The position numbers and the translations under genes were made by a program. A stretch of DNA of 6,008 nt, from the NCBI GenBank assembly GCA_024640205.1, contig JAHEFL010000055.1, forward strand, positions 1 to 6,008, read 5' to 3'. Numbering within the stretch: position 1 is the first letter of the stretch; the number at the start of each line of letters is the position of its first letter. The notes beneath the pieces are model-generated. The model was given only the letters and a program-made list of their open reading frames with translations. It was not told where the DNA came from and searched no databases. The DNA comes from Flavobacteriales bacterium (GTDB lineage: Bacteria > Bacteroidota > Bacteroidia > Flavobacteriales_F > PHOS-HE28). This document shows positions 1 through 5,351 of the stretch, one piece after another.

Positions 1-1123
1 ACGCTTTTTCATCGATGACGGCCCCGATGAAGTTCCGGAAGTCTCCCGGCTCGCCCATCTTCATGTCGGCCAGGTCGGCGAGCAGCTCCTTCTTCACCTG
101 TGGCCAGAGGGTGTCCGGAATGTACGCACGGCTTGCTGCGCTGCATTTCTGGCCTTGGAATTCGAAGGCTCCGCGTGAAAGGGCCGTCGCTACGACCACA
201 GGGTCCGCGCTCGGGTGTGCGATCACGAAATCCTTGCCTCCGGTCTCTCCCACGATCCGTGGATAGCTGCGGTAAAGCGGTAGGTTATTCCCGATGGTCT
301 GCCAGATATGGCGGAATACCGCCGTGCTGCCGGTGAAGTGGATGCCTGCGAAATCCTTGTGTTTGAAAATGATCTCACCAGCCACTGGCCCTTCCACATG
401 AATGAGGTTGATGACCCCGTCCGGAAGGCCCGCCTCCATGAACACCTCCATCAGTACCTGAGCGCTGTAGCATTGTGTATCGGCACATTTCCAAACGACC
501 GTATTGCCCATGAGCGCGCAGGAACTGGGAAGGTTCCCGGCGATGGCGGTGAAGTTGAAGGGTGTTAGGGCGAAAATGAACCCCTCCAATGGCCGATACT
601 CCAAGCGGTTCCATACCCCGGGTGAACTGACCGGTTGCATGCGGTAAATCTGCTCGGCGTAACTCACATTGAAACGAATGAAGTCGATCAATTCACACGC
701 CGCATCGATCTCGGCCTGGTAGCAGTTCTTGCCTTGGGAAAGCATGGTCGCCGCATTGATCCTTGCTCTGTAGGGTCCCGCGATAAGGTCGGCCGCCTTG
801 AGGAAGATCGCCGCCCTTTCCTCGAAAGGCATCGCTTCCCAGCGTTTCTTCGCCTTCAACGCGGCATCAATGGCGGACCGCACGGTGCGTGCGTCGCCGA
901 AATGCGCCATCCCCAGCGTGTGCGCATGCTTGTGGGGAGGGGACATCTTCCGCATGTCCTTGGTCCGCACTTCCTTGCCAGCGATCCACATGGGTGCATC
1001 GATGCGCACCTTCATTCTCCGATCGTACTCGGCACGAAGCTCCTTCCGCTCCGCACTACCAGGAGCGTAGTTCTTTACGGGTTCGTTGGTCGGGGTCGGG
1101 ATGGCGAAAATGGCGTCGTTCAT
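1..1123 (-). CDS. pruA: L-glutamate gamma-semialdehyde dehydrogenase (1-pyrroline-5-carboxylate dehydrogenase), 3' end cut by window
   Basis: Oxidises L-glutamate gamma-semialdehyde (in equilibrium with pyrroline-5-carboxylate) to glutamate with NAD+, the second step of proline catabolism, in the cytoplasm. I translated this frame by hand: 374 codons are open from ATG at 1123 to the window edge; family members are about 540 residues, so roughly the last 160 are missing. It is an aldehyde dehydrogenase: cofactor-site Lys212 in VVWK, Rossmann-type FTGST near residue 262, catalytic Glu293 in VGETGGKD, and nucleophile Cys327 in FQGQKCSAASR. The Glu-Cys spacing of 34 matches the superfamily. The N-terminus (PTPTNEPVKNYAPGS) fits the PruA subfamily and supports this start; no upstream Shine-Dalgarno is obvious. 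Lys212 is followed by Cys, where I recall Pro in close relatives. The gene has its own promoter-like upstream region and no visible link to the carbonic anhydrase genes behind it. Family assignment is firm. Confidence 0.95.
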   Translation of the reverse strand, partial: MNDAIFAIPTPTNEPVKNYAPGSAERKELRAEYDRRMKVRIDAPMWIAGKEVRTKDMRKMSPPHKHAHTLGMAHFGDARTVRSAIDAALKAKKRWEAMPFEERAAIFLKAADLIAGPYRARINAATMLSQGKNCYQAEIDAACELIDFIRFNVSYAEQIYRMQPVSSPGVWNRLEYRPLEGFIFALTPFNFTAIAGNLPSSCALMGNTVVWKCADTQCYSAQVLMEVFMEAGLPDGVINLIHVEGPVAGEIIFKHKDFAGIHFTGSTAVFRHIWQTIGNNLPLYRSYPRIVGETGGKDFVIAHPSADPVVVATALSRGAFEFQGQKCSAASRAYIPDTLWPQVKKELLADLADMKMGEPGDFRNFIGAVIDEKA

Positions 1124-1148
1124 AGGTGGCTCTCAAGGTTCCGACCCA

Positions 1149-1158
1149 GGGAATTCCC
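1149..1158. promoter_or_regulatory. Palindrome GGGAATTCCC in the pruA leader, possible operator
   Basis: A perfect 10-bp palindrome lies 25 bases upstream of the pruA start. CCA on one side and CTGG on the other extend the symmetry if one bulged C is allowed (1146-1162). It sits just downstream of the promoter-like pair at 1171-1200, where a repressor site or leader hairpin could act. A 10-bp palindrome can also arise by chance, so the regulatory role is inference only. Confidence 0.3.
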
Positions 1159-1170
1159 CTGGATCGGTCG

Positions 1171-1200
1171 CGAAGATACCTCCTGTGGAAAAGGGATCAA
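1171..1200 (-). promoter_or_regulatory. Candidate Bacteroidota-type promoter of pruA
   Basis: On the minus strand TTG (1200-1198) is followed after 19 bases by TATCTTCG (1178-1171). This resembles the Bacteroidota sigma-A pattern of TTG about 19 bases before TAnnTTTG, with one mismatch in the -7 element. It would place the transcript start near 1166 and give pruA a leader of about 40 bases. It was found by eye and has not been tested against chance occurrence. Confidence 0.4.
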
Positions 1201-1287
1201 TGCCACGTGAGCATGGGACCGGATGATCGGATCCTAGTGGCACGGAACGGGTCGGGAGATGGAATGCCGGCCGGGATCGCCTTCCGA

Positions 1288-1932
1288 TCAGGCCAGGTTC
1301 GACCCTGCTGCGCTCTCAAAGAACTCAACCCCGCCGTTGTCGACATCGTACATGCCACCGACCATTCCGATCTCACCCTTGTCGAGCATTTCCTTCAGGA
1401 TGGGACTCTCCTTCAGGATCCTACCCATGGTGAGATCCACGTTCTTCGAAGCCACCTTTTCCACGAATGCGGCATTGCCGCTGCTACGGTCGCCTTTCTC
1501 CGGAACTGCCTCCACAGCGGGTTGGATCTTGGAAAGCAGCGCGGTCAGGTTGCCTAGTTCCACCTTGTCACAAGCTCCTTTCACTGCTCCGCATTTGCTA
1601 TGACCAAGGACAACAATGAGCTTGGAGCCGGCCACCTTACAGGCGAATTCCATGCTCCCAAGAATGTCCTCGTTGACGAAGTTCCCGGCGATCCGGACAC
1701 TGAAAATATCGCCCAGGCCCTGATCAAAGATCAGCTCGGCACTGGTCCTGGAGTCGATGCAGCTCAGGATCACAGCGAAGGGGAACTGGCCGTTCGAGGT
1801 TTCGTTCACCTGTTGGAGAAGGTTCCTGTTGGCTTTGAGATTATTCACGAACCGCTCGTTCCCTTGACGAAGTATTTGCAACGCAAGGGCCGGTGTAAGG
1901 CTTGATTGGGTGATCTCAGTATGTGTTCTCAT
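1288..1932 (-). CDS. Beta-class carbonic anhydrase, SulP-associated type
   Basis: Zinc enzyme interconverting CO2 and bicarbonate; 214 residues with no signal peptide, so probably cytoplasmic. Zinc-site residues are all present: Cys58, Asp60 and Arg62 in SCIDSRT, and His111 and Cys114 in GHSKCGA. RIAGN at 80-84 and the final strand VGGMYDVDNGGVEFF also fit the family. Ile55 stands where type II enzymes (Haemophilus HICA, E. coli Can) have the Trp of the allosteric bicarbonate pocket, so this is predicted to be the non-allosteric kind. It starts 21 bases after the SulP transporter stop on the same strand, which suggests co-transcription, and supply or consumption of the transported bicarbonate is the natural role. 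No Shine-Dalgarno is evident before the ATG. The family is certain; the partnership with the transporter is inferred from position. Confidence 0.93.
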   Translation of the reverse strand: MRTHTEITQSSLTPALALQILRQGNERFVNNLKANRNLLQQVNETSNGQFPFAVILSCIDSRTSAELIFDQGLGDIFSVRIAGNFVNEDILGSMEFACKVAGSKLIVVLGHSKCGAVKGACDKVELGNLTALLSKIQPAVEAVPEKGDRSSGNAAFVEKVASKNVDLTMGRILKESPILKEMLDKGEIGMVGGMYDVDNGGVEFFESAAGSNLA

Positions 1933-1953
1933 GGGGTGTTTCTTGAGGTGAAA

Positions 1954-3552
1954 TCAGAGACTGTTATTCATTGCTTCATCGAGGTCCTTTCTATTTCCAG
2001 GAGAGTAGCCCGTTCCGGTCCGGCTATCCAGGCCGATCACCTCCAGAATAATTCCGTGTGCCTTTGCCCTGACGGCCTGATCCTCGATGATCTCAGTAAC
2101 ATCAGGGTCGAGGTTCACATTCCTGCTCGCATCGATCACCACGTGGGAGCCATCCGGGATCGTGGACAAGGTCCGAAGGATGCTGGCCTTGTTCAGGAAG
2201 GACACATCTTCACTGAGCTCGATACGGATGGGGTCACCTTCGCGATGTTCCTTGGCATCGAAATGGAACGGAACAAGGAAATTGTTCCTTAGGATGAAGA
2301 AGAAACCTACGACCATGCCCAAGGCCACCCCGGTCAACAGGTCCGTGAACACCACACCGATCACGGTGACCAGGAAGGGTATGAACTGGGATGGGCCTGC
2401 CTTGGCCATTTTCCTGAACAACTCCGGTTTGGCAAGTTTGTAACCGACCAGGAGAAGAACCGCTGCCAGGCTCGCCAACGGGATCGATCCCAGCAATCCG
2501 GGAAGAAGAAGCACGCATAGGAGAAGCAGGATACCGTGGTACACGGCTGACATGCGTGTGCGGTTACCGGCTTGAAGGTTGGCCGAACTGCGCACAATGA
2601 CCTGTGTGATGGGCAGGCCTCCGAGGAATCCGGCAACGATGTTCCCAAGCCCTTGGGCCAGCAATTCCCTGTCCGTGGGTGTGATCCTTTTTTCGGGGTC
2701 CATTTTGTCGGTAGCCTCCACACAGAGGAGGGTTTCAATACTTGCCACGATAGCGATCGTGAGTGCGACGCCCCAAACTTCCAGGTCGGTGAACCCCGAA
2801 ATGACGGGACTCGGCAGGGCGGCCATGATATTGGTCGGGTCGATCGTTGGTAACTGGACGAAAAAACTGGTATTCAGGCCCAAAGTGGGATGACCGGCGA
2901 ACAGTTTTCCCAGAACGATTCCCAACATCACGGCGATAAGCGGCCCTGGTATGCTAGCGAGGATCTTCACGTTCCTAACGGCACGCGTCTCCCACAGGAT
3001 CAGGATCAGCAATCCCGTGGCGGCGATGATCAATGATCCGGGGGACATCGCACCGAACATGTAGTACAATTCAGAGAGGGTATTGTGATCATCGGGTTGG
3101 AAGAAATCCATGTCTCCCTCGTAATCCTTGTTATACCCGAATGCGTGAGGGATCTGCTTGAGGATGATGATCAAGCCGATCGCGGCTAGCATCCCCTTGA
3201 TCACAGCGGAAGGGAAATAATAGGCTACGACCCCTGCACGAACAAGACCGAGAACCACTTGAAGTACCCCGGCCAGAATGACCGCCGCAAGGAACGATTC
3301 AAAAGAACCCAACTGGTCGATGGCAGCGAGCACGATCACTGCCAGACCTGCAGCGGGACCGCTTACACCGACCTGGGACCCGCTTGCGATACCGACCACG
3401 AAACCACCGACCACCCCTGCAATGATACCGGAGATCAATGGGGCACCCGAGGCCAAAGCGATACCCAAACAAAGAGGTAGGGCGACTAGAAAGACAACGA
3501 CGGATGCAGGCAGGTCCTGTTTCCAATAGCTGAATTGCGAATACAATTTCAT
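1954..3552 (-). CDS. SulP-family inorganic anion transporter with C-terminal STAS domain (probable bicarbonate transporter)
   Basis: Inner-membrane anion transporter of 532 residues, full length for SulP/SLC26. The N-terminus (DLPASVVVFLVALPLCLG) begins a long series of hydrophobic segments to about residue 425. Family signatures include VSGPAAGLAVIV, the YYFPSAVIKGML segment and GGLPITQVIVRSSAN followed by GNRTR. Residues about 437-532 form a cytoplasmic STAS domain (VSFLNKASI, HVVIDASRNVNLD). The STAS loop reads LDPDV rather than the D-S-S/T-G type seen in anti-sigma antagonists, so phosphorylation there is unlikely. Members carry sulfate, bicarbonate or other anions. A beta-carbonic anhydrase gene 21 bases downstream and another upstream favour bicarbonate, as with cyanobacterial BicA and natural SulP-carbonic anhydrase fusions, but no residue proves the substrate. 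A palindrome lies 68-90 bases upstream of the start. An alternative frame ending in an ATGA overlap with this start is discussed in the findings. Confidence 0.93.
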   Translation of the reverse strand: MKLYSQFSYWKQDLPASVVVFLVALPLCLGIALASGAPLISGIIAGVVGGFVVGIASGSQVGVSGPAAGLAVIVLAAIDQLGSFESFLAAVILAGVLQVVLGLVRAGVVAYYFPSAVIKGMLAAIGLIIILKQIPHAFGYNKDYEGDMDFFQPDDHNTLSELYYMFGAMSPGSLIIAATGLLILILWETRAVRNVKILASIPGPLIAVMLGIVLGKLFAGHPTLGLNTSFFVQLPTIDPTNIMAALPSPVISGFTDLEVWGVALTIAIVASIETLLCVEATDKMDPEKRITPTDRELLAQGLGNIVAGFLGGLPITQVIVRSSANLQAGNRTRMSAVYHGILLLLCVLLLPGLLGSIPLASLAAVLLLVGYKLAKPELFRKMAKAGPSQFIPFLVTVIGVVFTDLLTGVALGMVVGFFFILRNNFLVPFHFDAKEHREGDPIRIELSEDVSFLNKASILRTLSTIPDGSHVVIDASRNVNLDPDVTEIIEDQAVRAKAHGIILEVIGLDSRTGTGYSPGNRKDLDEAMNNSL

Positions 3553-3619
3553 GATGGTGTGTGATCTAGCAACAGGTATGGTCGGAAAAGTTCGTTCGGC
3601 CCAACAAAAGGCGCCGTAT

Positions 3620-3642
3620 CCTCATCTGCCTGGCAGGTGAGG
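3620..3642. repeat. 23-bp near-perfect palindrome upstream of the SulP gene
   Basis: The left arm CCTCATCTGCC (3620-3630) and right arm GGCAGGTGAGG (3632-3642) are reverse complements at 10 of 11 positions around a single central T. The one-base centre makes it a poor RNA hairpin, and no T-run follows on either strand, so it does not look like a terminator. Its two-fold symmetry is what a dimeric regulator would bind. It lies 68-90 bases before the SulP start and just past the stop of the small ORF. The regulatory role is inference; the symmetry is seen directly. Confidence 0.5.
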
Positions 3643-3654
3643 AGCAACTTCTCT

Positions 3655-3981
3655 CTATCGGACCCAAGGGGGTGGGTGAGGGACCTCACCACGGTCACCA
3701 CAGAGCGGCTTGTCGTCCGGGCGCACCACAGCATCCGTTCTATCGATGGCCACTAAAGCGACCTGTCCGCGAAACGCAAAATGGATCGCATTGGAATGCT
3801 TGGTCTCTTCCTCCTCGCTCATCGGAGCAGGTCTTGGATCAACATCCTCGTTCGTTTTGGCCATGGTCCTGCCATTGAGGACCTGGGGCATCATCAGAAG
3901 CCAGACTGCAAGCGACGCAGCAAGTATCCTGAACAATGTTCCGGAAAATATGGAGGTGGATGTGGCTGACGAATAATGCAT
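3655..3981 (-). CDS. Small membrane-anchored or exported protein of unknown function
   Basis: I do not recognise this protein. From ATG at 3981 it has 108 residues: a short polar N-terminus, one hydrophobic segment at about 17-36 (LFRILAASLAVWLLMMPQVL), then a charged stretch with SEEEET and a Pro-rich end (PHPPPWVR). The layout suggests a signal anchor or cleaved signal peptide with a small periplasmic domain. A GTG 13 codons upstream (4020) would extend the frame, but the promoter-like TATCTTTG at 3996-4003 lies inside that extension, so the ATG is preferred. It sits 102 bases after the Can-type carbonic anhydrase stop and 102 before the SulP start, on the same strand. A one-base shift at the C5 run in codons 104-105 would open a frame reaching the SulP start, giving about 143 residues. 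It could also be a chance ORF; codon choice looks ordinary but is not decisive. Confidence 0.5.
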   Translation of the reverse strand: MHYSSATSTSIFSGTLFRILAASLAVWLLMMPQVLNGRTMAKTNEDVDPRPAPMSEEEETKHSNAIHFAFRGQVALVAIDRTDAVVRPDDKPLCGDRGEVPHPPPWVR

Positions 3982-3995
3982 TCCGGGTACGCGAT

Positions 3996-4024
3996 CAAAG
4001 ATATTCAGACCATTTCGCACCGAA
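3996..4024 (-). promoter_or_regulatory. Candidate Bacteroidota-type promoter between can and the small ORF
   Basis: The minus strand reads TATCTTTG (4003-3996), an exact match to the Bacteroidota -7 consensus TAnnTTTG. TTCG, one base off a -33 TTTG, lies 17 bases upstream (4024-4021). Transcription would begin near 3990, about ten bases before the ATG at 3981. This would drive the small ORF and possibly the SulP and carbonic anhydrase genes independently of can. Spacing is slightly short and the call is by eye. Confidence 0.45.
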
Positions 4025-4083
4025 TACCGATAAGCCCGTCTTCACAAACAATACAGATCGATCGTTCCCGAGCTTGGTTCGTA

Positions 4084-4740
4084 TCATATGGAATTGCCGG
4101 TCGCCAGGGTGGTATCCGCATCATGTACGTACCTGTCACAGGTCACGCCAAGGTCCTTGATCAACCCATCGTGGAGGCCGTATACCCACCCATGGACCTT
4201 GATCGGCCGACCCCTTTGCCATGCGTCCCGAAGGATCACGGTCCGGCTCAGATCGTAAACCTGTTCGATCACGTTGAGTTCCACAAGGCGATCGAACCGG
4301 GCTTGTTCATCCTTGATCAGGTCCAATTCCGATCGATGTAAACGGGCCACGTCCCGTACATGTCTCACCCAGTTCGCCGCGACACCGCCGAATTCCTTTC
4401 CCATGGCCGCCTTCACACCACCACAGCCGTAGTGGCCGCATATGATGATATGGTCGATACCAAGCGCATTGACACCATAATCCACTACGCTCAGCAGGTT
4501 CATATCGGTATGCACCACCATGTTCGCGATGTTGCGATGGATGAACATGTCGCCAGGCATTGTGCCTGTTATCTGATTCGGTGGCACTCTGCTATCGCTG
4601 CACCCGATCCAAAGAAAAAAGGGATGTTGATGCTTGGCCAGCTCCGTGAACAACTCCGGGTTGTCCTGATGCATCCTGGCACTCCACTCCTTGTTCTTAT
4701 GCAACAGATCCCGATGCAGGTCAGCGTCCTTGATATTCAT
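4084..4740 (-). CDS. can: Type II beta-carbonic anhydrase, E. coli Can-like
   Basis: Cytoplasmic zinc enzyme catalysing reversible CO2 hydration, supplying bicarbonate for carboxylation reactions. 218 residues, the usual length for the E. coli Can/HICA group, with close matches along its length: FLWIGCSDSRVP, FIHRNIANMVVHTD, IIICGHYGCGGV and a C-terminal HGWVYGLHDG. Zinc ligands are Cys47, His103 and Cys106, with Asp49 and Arg51 as the Asp-Arg pair. Trp44, Arg69 and Tyr187 correspond to the Trp39/Arg64/Tyr181 triad that binds regulatory bicarbonate in HICA, and Val52 matches its Val47. Allosteric inhibition by bicarbonate and low activity at low pH are therefore predicted. The ATG at 4740 fits the family N-terminus; the upstream bases carry no Shine-Dalgarno, and no convincing promoter was seen. 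apaG lies 121 bases upstream on the same strand, with a GC hairpin between. Confidence 0.95.
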   Translation of the reverse strand: MNIKDADLHRDLLHKNKEWSARMHQDNPELFTELAKHQHPFFLWIGCSDSRVPPNQITGTMPGDMFIHRNIANMVVHTDMNLLSVVDYGVNALGIDHIIICGHYGCGGVKAAMGKEFGGVAANWVRHVRDVARLHRSELDLIKDEQARFDRLVELNVIEQVYDLSRTVILRDAWQRGRPIKVHGWVYGLHDGLIKDLGVTCDRYVHDADTTLATGNSI

Positions 4741-4806
4741 GGAATAACTGGTTGTTAAGGTCTCAAATGTTCCAAAGGGAAGGGGATGATCGGTAATTGC
4801 CTCAGA

Positions 4807-4822
4807 TCCGCCCTCCGGCGGA
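4807..4822. other. GC-rich hairpin between apaG and can
   Basis: TCCGCC (4807-4812) and GGCGGA (4817-4822) form a 6-bp GC-rich stem with a four-base loop. It lies about 40 bases past the apaG stop and 67 before the can start. It could mark the 3' end of the apaG message, but no T-run follows on the minus strand, so a classical intrinsic terminator is not supported. It may instead be an RNA-processing hairpin or a copy of a dispersed intergenic repeat. Confidence 0.4.
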
Positions 4823-4861
4823 CATATCGCATGTTCGCTCGGCTAAGCTAAACGCAAGGGT

Positions 4862-5248
4862 CTAGTTCGCCATCCAAGGAAAGATCAGGTCAAAGGATGG
4901 CACGAAAACCTCAAAGCGGTATTGATCATGTTGCCGCTCCATCAAGTACCGGCCTTCCATGCGTCCCATGCTGCTACTTAGGTCACATGCGCTGGTGTAA
5001 CTGAACTCCGCGCCTGGAAGGAGTATCGGTGTTTCTCCCACCACGCCTGGACCCGTCACCTCCCTTGTCGGAGAAAGACTGTCCACGATCCGCCAGCGAC
5101 GGCGAAGGAGCTTCACGGTTCCGCGACCGTGGTTCGCAATGGTGATCCGGTAATTGAAGAGAAATCGTCCGGAGACGGGGTCGCTTAGCGAACTGTTGAA
5201 CCTCGTGCGCACCGTCACTCGGATGTCATGGGTCACCGCGGTCGGCAT
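4862..5248 (-). CDS. apaG: ApaG-family protein (DUF525)
   Basis: ApaG proteins are small single-domain, FnIII-like beta-sandwich proteins. The E. coli gene has been linked to cobalt resistance and magnesium efflux (CorD), but the molecular function is unsettled; the same fold occurs at the C-terminus of some F-box proteins and in PolDIP2. This one has 128 residues against about 125 in E. coli. The family hallmarks are in order: an N-terminal strand IRVTVRTRF, the YRITIANHG core, RRRWRIVD, the GxGxxG loop (GPGVVG, 66-71), then ETPILLPGAEFSYTSACDL, the GRMEGRYLM strand and a closing FEVFVPSFDL. No signal peptide or membrane segment is visible. It is divergent from the neighbouring propeller gene, with 103 bases between their starts. 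No functional tie to the carbonic anhydrases is evident. Confidence 0.93.
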   Translation of the reverse strand: MPTAVTHDIRVTVRTRFNSSLSDPVSGRFLFNYRITIANHGRGTVKLLRRRWRIVDSLSPTREVTGPGVVGETPILLPGAEFSYTSACDLSSSMGRMEGRYLMERQHDQYRFEVFVPSFDLIFPWMAN

Positions 5249-5351
5249 AGTACAAGTTTACGGCAACCGCGATTTGCTCTTTCGATAAAAAGGTCGATGC
5301 GTTCTCTCGGCGTGGTTCGGATCATCCACCGAGCGAGTAACTTGGCGCACC

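Noticed and set aside
1179..1187. Strong Shine-Dalgarno-like AGGAGG on the minus strand
   Set aside because: No start codon follows at a usable distance; the pruA ATG is more than 50 bases away.
635..1210. Plus-strand open frame of 191 codons
   Set aside because: It lies opposite the pruA coding strand, its translation resembles no family, and the minus strand carries clear dehydrogenase motifs. It is an antisense shadow.
1201..1242. Inverted repeat TGCCAC ... GTGGCA with a weak inner GGAT/ATCC stem, as a terminator for the carbonic anhydrase gene
   Set aside because: The 6-bp arms are 30 bases apart, the inner stem is short, and no T-run follows on the minus strand. A chance pairing is as likely.
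1126..1905. Plus-strand open frames opposite the downstream carbonic anhydrase
   Set aside because: They are antisense shadows; the minus strand encodes intact zinc-site motifs through this stretch.
3549..3734. A separate 61-residue minus-strand gene starting at 3734
   Set aside because: Its first third overlaps the small ORF in another frame and it has no recognisable start context. If this frame is used at all, it is better explained as a shifted continuation of the small ORF.
3982..4020. Upstream GTG start at 4020 for the small ORF
   Set aside because: The exact TAnnTTTG element lies inside this extension, so the message probably begins downstream of it; ATG at 3981 is preferred.
4360..4758. 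Plus-strand open frame of 132 codons opposite can
   Set aside because: The minus strand is a full-length, well-conserved type II carbonic anhydrase; the plus frame is His- and Met-rich antisense translation.
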